Shown here one piece after another: positions 7,643 through 15,324 of a stretch of DNA of 15,324 bases. The DNA is taken from NCBI GenBank assembly GCA_004151065.3, contig NWUY0300000386.1:79776-95099 (forward strand). Reading direction: 5' to 3'. The notes beneath the pieces were generated by a model that saw only the letters and a program-made list of their open reading frames with translations, was not told where the DNA came from and did not search any database. Position 1 is the stretch's first letter; the number at the start of each line of letters is the position of its first letter. The translations under genes were made by a program, and so were the position numbers. This stretch comes from Larix sibirica. Its lineage: Eukaryota > Streptophyta > Pinopsida > Pinales > Pinaceae.

Positions 7643-8095
7643 ACATGCAAAGAATATAACACACCCAACACATTCAATATGGGAGACAGAGTTTGGTTTC
7701 ACTTGAATAAGGAATGACTACAATGTCCTATTAAGAATATCAAGGCATAGTGGTATGGTACTTTTGAAGTGTTGGATAAAGTAGGAGATAATTCCTATAG
7801 ACTCAATCTACCCCCATGTATGTGCATTTAGTCAATAATGAATGTGAAAAATCTGAAACTCTCTGAATCGTTCATGTTGGACTAGGAACACGAGTAGGTA
7901 TTACCTTCTGTAGAGGACTTAGCGCCATAAGCTTAACCATAGTTAGTAGAAGATACAATTTTATAGAAGAAATATAGAACAACAAGATGAGGATAGTATG
8001 AACTCTTATAGGTTGGGTTGAAAGGACAACTGCTAGGCAAGGCTAAATGGTACTCCAAGGAGAAGGTAGAGGAAAAATTTCCTCACCTCATTTAG
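7643..8095 (+). pseudogene. Decayed Ty3/gypsy chromovirus integrase C-terminal region and chromodomain (copy 2)
   Basis: This repeats the relic at 2-454, with the same motifs and the same in-frame stops shifted by 7641. It starts immediately after the N, so no more of the pol gene is present here than in copy 1. The matching inactivating changes show that the element was already dead before the two copies separated, if they are separate in the genome at all. Confidence 0.8.
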
Positions 8096-8136
8096 TAAAA
8101 TATTTTGGGGATGAAAAGCCTCCTAAAATAGGGAGG

Positions 8137-8971
8137 TATGATATGAAATGGATCAATATATACTTTTTCATCTATTTTGGTACTTTATGGGTGGAAAGAT
8201 CGGATGAATTGGGTTGTAGGGCCCATTTTATGGTAAGGTCTTACTTTGTAGGTTTGGGGTCCATAACCTTTCGAGGTCCATTTGGGGGACTAAATGATGT
8301 TTTTGGGGTCAAAATTTTATGACCATAGTTCTTACCACCTCAGTGTTGTTCTGCATTATGAGATATTTCCAACAACACATATATAACCTCAATTGGAGTT
8401 CATATGAGGAAGTTATGCCTTCTGCAAGTTGACCTATCCTGCTGACCACCATGGTATCGAGTGGATTCCATGTTAGTAGTCATTACCCACACATGTGGAG
8501 CTAGCCATGTGTGGATTTTCAAAGCATTCTATATGGTCCAAGACTCTAATGCTAGTTAGGAGTTGAGGCATGCAAAAACCCTAAAAACTAACCCTAGATG
8601 GCTATCAGGAAATTGTTAAATACTAGGCCACTAGAAGAAAAAGGGGTTCCATTTTCATGGTATTATTGTATTGTTCCATAACTGAACAAGAGATAGGGAG
8701 TGTATATTAGAGCATATAAGAGGAAGATGGAGACCATGTAGGAGCCATACAGGCCACAGTGTCATAGATAGCTCCATAGAGGGTATGACTTTATTTGCAT
8801 TGCATATTGGAGAAGAAAAGAGAAAGGCACAATCCTCACTTATGGCTGGGTTTTCCCAAGGTATATCTTATGTTATTTACGTGGATGTGTTGATGTGTTA
8901 TTTTGCTCTAGCTATTTTCCTTTCAATTTCAATTTATTTTAGCATTATGTGAGATTAAGCTAACAACAATG
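8137..8971 (+). mobile_element. Probable 3' LTR of the decayed chromovirus (copy 2)
   Basis: This is the same LTR as in copy 1, with the TATA box at 8715-8721. All five differences I found between the two large copies lie inside it, at 8442, 8457, 8471, 8487 and 8505, and all are transitions. The right edge is as uncertain as in copy 1. Confidence 0.55.
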
Positions 8972-9802
8972 AATTTTAAATATTTAGTAAACACTGCATA
9001 ACCAAGAGTTTACAAAAAGTTATAAGATTTGTTGTGACAAATTGTTCCAATGGAATATCCATAGCAATTTATAGATCAAGTTTGGATTTGAAATGAAATT
9101 TTTGGAAAGAATAGTTACAGAACATAAAGAGGTGCTAATACAACAAGTGTTTGAAATAAAACCAAGAGTTAAGGACGAAAAAATACTCCTTAATAGTTGC
9201 CTCCAAAGAATTAAAGTTGTCTAAAGTTTGAGTGAGGCATCTATTAAGCAAATATGGAGAGACATAAACAACATCAAATATGTTATATTCAACGAAATTG
9301 ATTTAGCTATGCACTTGCAAGCATAAAAGGTCAAACAATAAGGCCTCACTTTTGTAGTGAGCCTTTAGAATTCAAATAAGCCTATTTGGAAAAGCAAAAA
9401 AATCTCATTTAATTTAATTTAAATGTTGACAAAACATAGTATTGGGCCTTGAAAGACAATGAGCAACTAGAATGTGTTTATGTTATTATGTTACGAAGAA
9501 TTTGTTGATAGTTTTTTTAATTGCTCCATGGGCTAACTAGTTTTTGTTATGTGTTATGTGAGGTATTCAAGACCTTACAACTTGGACACTATACTTCCCA
9601 CTTTCCTAGTGAATTAAGCAATTTCCTTTTTTATAGCCAATAAAGAAAGTTAAGCCCACCAGAAAAACACAAATGCAAAGTTTTATACATCTCCATGCCT
9701 TAAGAGATTAGGAGTGGGACCTGTGCCTTCCAATACTCTTCCACCTCTTATTTCTAGAGGTGACAAAAGGAAAGGTGTTTTCATTGGATAGCGCTTGGTT
9801 TG

Positions 9803-9887
9803 GGTGGTTCATCCTGTGCCAAGTGATAGATCATTTCCTCTTGGTGGTTCATCTCGTTCCAAGTTCCAACTGATAGACCATTACCTC
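9803..9887 (+). repeat. Imperfect 40-bp direct repeat upstream of the RIQ-like gene (copy 2)
   Basis: Same two units as at 2162-2246, unchanged in sequence and position relative to the start codon. Confidence 0.75.
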
Positions 9888-10317
9888 CACACACCAGAAG
9901 AGGATTGGGTTTCTAAATTTTATCACTTTCTCATTCGCTCTAAAATTCACAGGCAATCCTTCCTATTCAGTGTGGGTCCACTCTTTGGCCTTATACTCTG
10001 TCTGGCAAAATGTGTAGATGGTCGCTCCCACACTCTTCCGTTGCTATCTGTAGTTGCGCTGAAATTTGTCTGCCATGTTGAACAATTTTTCCTCAATTAC
10101 ACCATTGTTAGTATCCAGTGAGATTTCTAGTTATTTACCCAGTTGTAGGTTTGAATTTCTGCACACTCTCTGTAGTGGGTTTGTTCAAATTCTATGGGAT
10201 TTGGGTTCTTCTCCTTTGAACTAACGCGATAAACTGTAAGGGTGTAAGCGAATTGAGAAGATAGCAAGTGAGGAAGGGAATACATTAAAAGGGTTCTAAA
10301 TTTTTCTGGCACTTTCA

Positions 10318-12432
10318 ATGGCCAGTGCAGTGGCAGGACAATGTGGTTCAACCCTAATAAGTAGGAGAGGAGGGCTGCTCTTGTCTTCTTCAAGCTCTTC
10401 CTATAACAATGGAAGCATGAAACTTGATTTACGGGTTCCTCTGCCAATGCAAGGTTCTGCTATGATCAGAGCGCCTCTGCTAATTCTGGCCATGGCACCC
10501 AAAAAGAAGGTACTCCCCTTATCTTCTATAATTTAGCTTGGTTTTGTATGTCTACTATCCTTCCTTTTGTGCATTTGGACGTAACACTGTGCTTTTTCTC
10601 TATATATTTATGTATTTTCCAAGGAAAACATTGCGGGGAAATATTTGGGCTCTTCCTAGCATTTGTGGATGGTTCCAATTGCAAACCCATCAATCTGAGC
10701 ACTACCCTGCATTAGTGGTTGGCACCCAGTGCAAACCAATTCATCTGGACACTTCCCTGCATTCATGGTTGCACTGATTACGGCACCTGACCTAGTAGGA
10801 ACATCTAGTGAGGCATACAACAGAGGCAGGCAGCTAGACCTCTAGGCCTTCTGCAAAAAGCTCAAAACATTCAACTACTTGCAGAACTTTAAATTTTGGA
10901 AACATCTCATCCCACCCTTAAGCACTTAAGCAAGAGTGAGATTGCTGGTATCTTGCCAACCATAATCACCCCATGGGGAGCAGACATATCACAAGCAAGA
11001 TTGGGCGGGGTTGCGGGAGGATAACAACTCCTCCTCTTAACCACCCAAGTTAGACATAATTGACATCTCTCCATATATCACCCAATGATATGATAAAACG
11101 ATATGGTCAATAGGTCTTTTGCACTGGATGTTCGTCTTTATGTGGTTTGGCCTGGTCGATGTCTGTCTGTACACACACAGTAAAGTTATACATACAACCC
11201 AGAAAGCTTGTTATAACTCTAGGGTCAATATAATTTGTAAAAGCTGGGTTTCTTTCTGTTTTGAGGATCACCCTCTGCAGTTTTTTGCCTTTGCCGATAT
11301 ACATTTTCCTTCACTTTGAAAGTTTAAATGTGTTTCCTTGTAAACTACTAATGAAGTGCGTGTTATGGAAACAAGCTATACCGAATTTGTTTAAGAATCA
11401 CATGTAAGTCAAAACTGCTATAAATCCAGATGCATTGTTTTTTATTATACACTGCCAAGAAGTCTTTGACTCTTCAGTATGTATTATTATAATATGGCCT
11501 TGGCACTGAACATAAAAAGTGAACCAACTCCAAATGTGTTTACTAGGTTGTATTCTGCAGGCCTGCTTTCTCGGAGTCTGCAGGATTGATACATCCTCCC
11601 GATTCAATCCATCATATAACCTTTTAAGCCAGCGATGTTTTTGACTCTGATTGTTGACAAGATCTCAAAACCCAACATTATCTGGCCATCCCACTGATTT
11701 GTTGGATCCTTAAGATCTATCATTTTACAGAGAGCCTGGATGTAATATTCGTATTTGTTCTCCAGTTCTATAAAGATGGGAATCCATTTGACATCTTGAC
11801 ATGAGCACTGTATTTTTTACTCGCTATTCATTACAAGTTATCCCCTGTTTAGCTAGTTATTGTATTACTCACCAATCTCATTTTGTATCCCTCCAATTGC
11901 TTTTGGGTCCTGGTCTTTTCCAACTTTATAAACTTAAAACTATGCTTAAGGAAGGAAGGAACAGTTCTCATACTAGAAAGTAATGCAGGTGAATAAATAC
12001 GATGACAATTGGAAGAAACAGTGGTTCGGGGCCGGGATCTTTCTTGAAGGTGATGAGGCTGTGGACGTGGATATTGTAAAAAAGTTGGAGAAAAAGAAGG
12101 TTCTAAGTGGGGTGGAGAAGGCTGGATTGCTTTCAAAGGCTGATGAATTAGGCTTTTCCCTCTCATCTATTGAAAAAATGGGCCTCCTCTCAAAAGCAGA
12201 AGATTTGGGCCTGCTAAGCCTTGTAGAGAAAGCCGCTTCCATATCGCCTGCGGCAATGGCATCTGTATCACTGCCATTAGTTGTGGCCGCTATTGCCACT
12301 ATTGTACTCATTCCTGATGATTCCGCTGGACTGTTAATTGCCCAGAATGTTCTTGCAGCCGTTTTTGCAGTCAGTGCAATTGGTCTGTTTGGTGCTTCCA
12401 TTGTTCTAAGCGGTTTACAAGAGCAGGAATGA
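10318..12432 (+). CDS. RIQ: RIQ-like thylakoid membrane protein (DUF1118), two exons (copy 2)
   Basis: Exon 1 is 10318-10509 and exon 2 is 11989-12432, with the same splice sites as copy 1. The 211-residue product appears identical to copy 1: transit peptide, WFGAGIF motif, 19-residue repeat and two transmembrane helices. Intron and flanks also match, with no sign of divergence even at silent or intronic sites. That is unexpected for an established paralogue and fits one locus represented twice in the assembly. If the duplication is real, the plant would carry two identical genes with identical promoters in tandem, which would matter for dosage only. Family function is as for copy 1: grana thylakoids, light-harvesting complex II organisation and quenching of excess light. 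Confidence 0.88.
10510..11988 (+). other. Intron of the RIQ-like gene (copy 2)
   Basis: Same 1,479-bp GT-AG phase-0 intron as in copy 1, including the 50-bp-period repeat (10650-10774) and the purine-rich acceptor region. Introns of separate genes normally collect differences first, and none was seen here. Confidence 0.85.
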
Positions 12433-13159
12433 AATTCTTTACAAATTTCAATGCCTAGTGCTTTCCATTGCATCTGATCATTCAGACTGTCATATAATTT
12501 GGTCTTGTATGTGTAAGTTGATTGATGCTTGTAATTCAATGTTTAAATGTGTTAGGACTTCGTTTGTGGAAAATTTTGCATAGATGAATACAGGAATTAG
12601 TTTTTATGCATTCATTCCAAAACTAGTGAATTGCTTTTGTGGTTTACGTAATTGTTGTTCTTTACTTTTTTCATTTGATCTCCGTGATTTTCGTTATGTC
12701 AACACAGTGAGTTGTTTCATTTTGGTAACAAGGATAGGCCCATATTTACATTCTGCCTTTATCTTTTTGGTGTATTCTCTTATAACACCAATTTCTTTTG
12801 TAAGATGGTTTTCTGGTTCTGATTGTAGTTTGCAGTGTGACCATTACCCAAGTAATGCACTTGGATAGAACAAATCCATCATATATGGATTCTTCCATTA
12901 CATTTTAAGTTGCTGATAAATGGAAAAACATCAATGGAAGAACATCTTTTGGTTTTTGAAAGTGTTTCAAGAAACATACCCTTAGGGTTGCTCTGCATAG
13001 CACAGACTTTTTTTTCTTACATGTTAGGTTTGAAGGGTATCTATTCTGCCAAAATCACCAGCGATTTGCACCTAGCTTCATTCCTCTGAAACTTATGCCA
13101 TGCTTGGTGGGCAAATCACTCAGAAATGGAACCCTGGTGGATGGCTTAACACTTTGTAC

Positions 13160-13246
13160 ACTTCATTCGCAATGTAAGAGCATTTTGATTTTTGAAGCAA
13201 CAAAAACTTCATTCGCAATGTAAGAGCATTTTGATTTTTGAGGCAA
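13160..13246 (+). repeat. 46-bp-period direct repeat (copy 2)
   Basis: Same two 41-base units as at 5519-5605, with the same single mismatch between units. Confidence 0.92.
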
Positions 13247-14057
13247 ACAAGTTTTTGTTGGACATACAAGGACCAACAAACTGTATTTGGAAAATAGACT
13301 GAAAAACTGCATTGCTTTGGTCGATACGATTAAGGCCATAATATCTAATTAGTTCACAACTTATTTGGGCATTTCAAATGTTTACTGTATATTGTTTTTT
13401 ATGGCAACATGAAATATGTATTGGCTAGAAATGGAAAAGTAAAGTGATTTGGTTGTTTATTACGTGAGATACTTATATCAAGAATTTAATTTCTCGTCTA
13501 TCTTGCTTACCTATTGACCTTGGTGAAAACATTAGATTTCAACCCTTGATACTCCATCCACAAGAAAAAAGTAATCTCTTTTGAGAACCTGTTCCCAAAG
13601 ATGAAAAACCCATTGATTTTATTTATTTATTTGGAAGTGATTCAAGAAACATGTCCTGCAAAGAACTAAGGCAGAACCTGTGGAGGCTCAATCATTTCCA
13701 AAACACTCTGTATGTTCTCCTTGAAGACCACCTACTGGTGTTAGGAAACGGGTATTGTGAGTGGTACTAATTCTTAAGAAACAAACTTGATAGTTCTTGT
13801 TGTACATTGATCTTGGACTACATGTAATTCCTAGGCCTTAACCCAGTAATATCATGGTTGGCTTGGGGATGGCTCCGGAAGCAATAAAGACTTATTTGCT
13901 CAAAGTTGCCTAGGTTGGGAGGAACATGGACCTACCTAGTCTATTTTTACCTGAGGAAGTTTCAGAGAAGTAACTATGTATTTTAATACTTGTTTTCTCA
14001 TAGTGTCCGAATACTGTACCTTTCAATATTTATTTGTGATTTTGCTACTTAATTTAT

Positions 14058-14089
14058 TTATCTTCTTATCGTCAATCATAAGAAGATAA
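14058..14089. repeat. Perfect 12-bp inverted repeat (copy 2)
   Basis: Same hairpin as at 6417-6448, with identical stem and loop. Confidence 0.85.
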
Positions 14090-15039
14090 CTCTTAGATTT
14101 GCTAAATAGAGTAACTAGTTACATTGTTATGAATGATCACATATCCAAATTCTCAACTCTGTTAAGTTAAAGTTATATAAGAGAACTCTGATAAATTAGT
14201 CTTTCATCCTGTAAAATTATAGAAGCTTACATTGACAAGCATAGTACAAGAAATGAATAATTCGTCTTTCTCTGAATCCAATATTAAAAATATTATGACT
14301 TGCTACTAATTCCTGAGAATGTTCGAGTAGGAAATAAAGAGAGAACCCTTGTTTGTTCATACATTCAACTATAATATAGATATTCTTTTACAGTAAAATT
14401 TCCAACCTAAACACAGAAGTGTGTTTTTCAATTATAATCTATATGCAAAAAGCGAAACAGAATTAATAATTGACCACTTCTTTTTAGATTCTTAGAATAG
14501 GGTCTAATGATAGGTATAGTTAGAAATTAATTGCAATTTCACTATCACATAACTTATATTATAGAACTTTTAAATCCAAAGTCAAAAGAGGAAAACTATA
14601 GCCAAGGTAAAGCATAAGACAATGGTAAACAGAGTCATTGCTCTCATGGCTCAAAAATAACATCCATACGGCACAAGATAAATTCGAAAAGAGAATTCTT
14701 AACATAAATTTATTGGACTAGAGTTATGCGAATTGTTCAGAATTAATTAAACATAATTAAAAAAAATCGTAGTCAAATATCCATGTGCTCTTCCATTAGG
14801 AAGGCGTATGCCCAAATAATTATTGAATGTAAACCTTCGTTTCTATTGCAACATATATTATTTGATAGTAGGGAATCCGAAAACAAATAGAAAATAAGCC
14901 TCATGATGATCAATCCATATAGCTCATAGAGCTATTGTTTTTCCAAATAAAGAAGAGAAGATCATTTCTATGAACTGACTATGTAAAAACTCAGCAAGCA
15001 GGGAAAAATCGACACCCAAGTTTGTCTAAAAAAACTTAC

Positions 15040-15147
15040 AAAACCTCCCAATCGAGGCCAGGGTTGCAATTGTATTGGTGCCAAGCCATTGTAAACAAAT
15101 AACAGGGCGCCCTGTAAGCCTATTTGGAGAATGGGGAATACTCCACC
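15040..15147 (-). CDS. Possible internal exon of an unrecognised gene (copy 2)
   Basis: This is the same exon candidate as at 7399-7506, with the same acceptor, donor and 36-codon phase-0 reading. Here the upstream side continues 43 bases beyond the duplicated unit (to 15324), but these add no AG acceptor or clear exon start. If the gene is real, its earlier exons lie right of the window. Confidence 0.3.
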
Positions 15148-15281
15148 CTGTAAATAAATAACAATAATAATTAAACCATGGTAACAATAAAATTTAGAGA
15201 AAAAATAAAATAATGGATAACCTGTAATATAGGGTTTCTTACCATTTTGCAAAGGAGCATGAGTTAAAGTTGCACATTTGA

Positions 15282-15324
15282 AAATAAGAATGTGTTAAAG
15301 TTACAACATCGTGAGTCATTCTCC
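15282..15324. other. Sequence beyond the duplicated unit
   Basis: These 43 bases are the only part of the window present once. They continue copy 2 past the point where copy 1 meets the N. Nothing recognisable is in them. Confidence 0.9.

Larger units (their letters stand above)
7642..15281 (+). repeat. Copy 2 of the 7,640-bp direct duplication
   Basis: This copy starts with the same bases as the window start and follows copy 1 throughout. At its end it runs on into 43 further bases, whereas copy 1 is cut off by the N after the matching base. The copy 1 sequence is therefore wholly contained in the segment to the right of the N, which is what a nested duplicate contig would give. Confidence 0.97.

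Noticed and set aside
7327-7677. 116-codon minus-strand frame crossing the N
   Set aside because: It is artificial at the junction. It also reads through the likely splice sites of the exon candidate, so only the 36-codon middle was kept.
1-15281. Reading the two copies as the two LTRs of one giant retroelement
   Set aside because: The units contain a host gene and begin inside an integrase gene. They have no TG...CA ends or primer-binding site, and an N lies directly between them.

Overview
The window is AT-rich nuclear DNA from a land plant. One spliced gene encodes a chloroplast-targeted thylakoid membrane protein of the DUF1118 / RIQ family. Upstream of it lies a decayed chromovirus-type Ty3/gypsy retrotransposon end. 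Long unassigned flanks and a 1.5-kb intron would suit a large, repeat-rich plant genome such as a conifer, but the sequence alone does not fix the clade.

The window is one 7,640-bp segment written twice. Bases 1-7640 and 7642-15281 run in the same direction with a constant offset of 7641 and no length difference. A single N (7641) separates them, and only the last 43 bases (15282-15324) are outside the duplication. The only differences I found are five transitions within 64 bp of the retroelement LTR (801-864 against 8442-8505). The window starts on the same base that follows the N, so two redundant contigs or haplotigs joined in a scaffold is more likely than a true recent tandem duplication.

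Layout of each unit, in copy 1 coordinates (add 7641 for copy 2):
- 2-454: relic of the retroelement's integrase C-terminal part and chromodomain, in one reading frame but broken by twelve stops.
- about 486-495: polypurine tract, then an LTR to about 1330 with a TATA box at 1074.
- 1330-2676: promoter and leader region of the gene, with a 40-bp imperfect direct repeat at 2162-2246.
- 2677-4791: the RIQ-like gene, exon 1 2677-2868, intron 2869-4347 (holding a 50-bp-period repeat), exon 2 4348-4791, 211 aa.
- 4792-7640: 3' flank with a 46-bp direct repeat, a 12-bp-stem hairpin and, on the minus strand at 7399-7506, a possible 36-codon exon of a second, unrecognised gene.

Functionally the window carries one gene. 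By family it should act in grana thylakoids, in light-harvesting complex II organisation and non-photochemical quenching. The retroelement is a dead neighbour. I saw no rRNA, tRNA, CRISPR or intact mobile-element gene, and nothing that amounts to a new multi-gene system.
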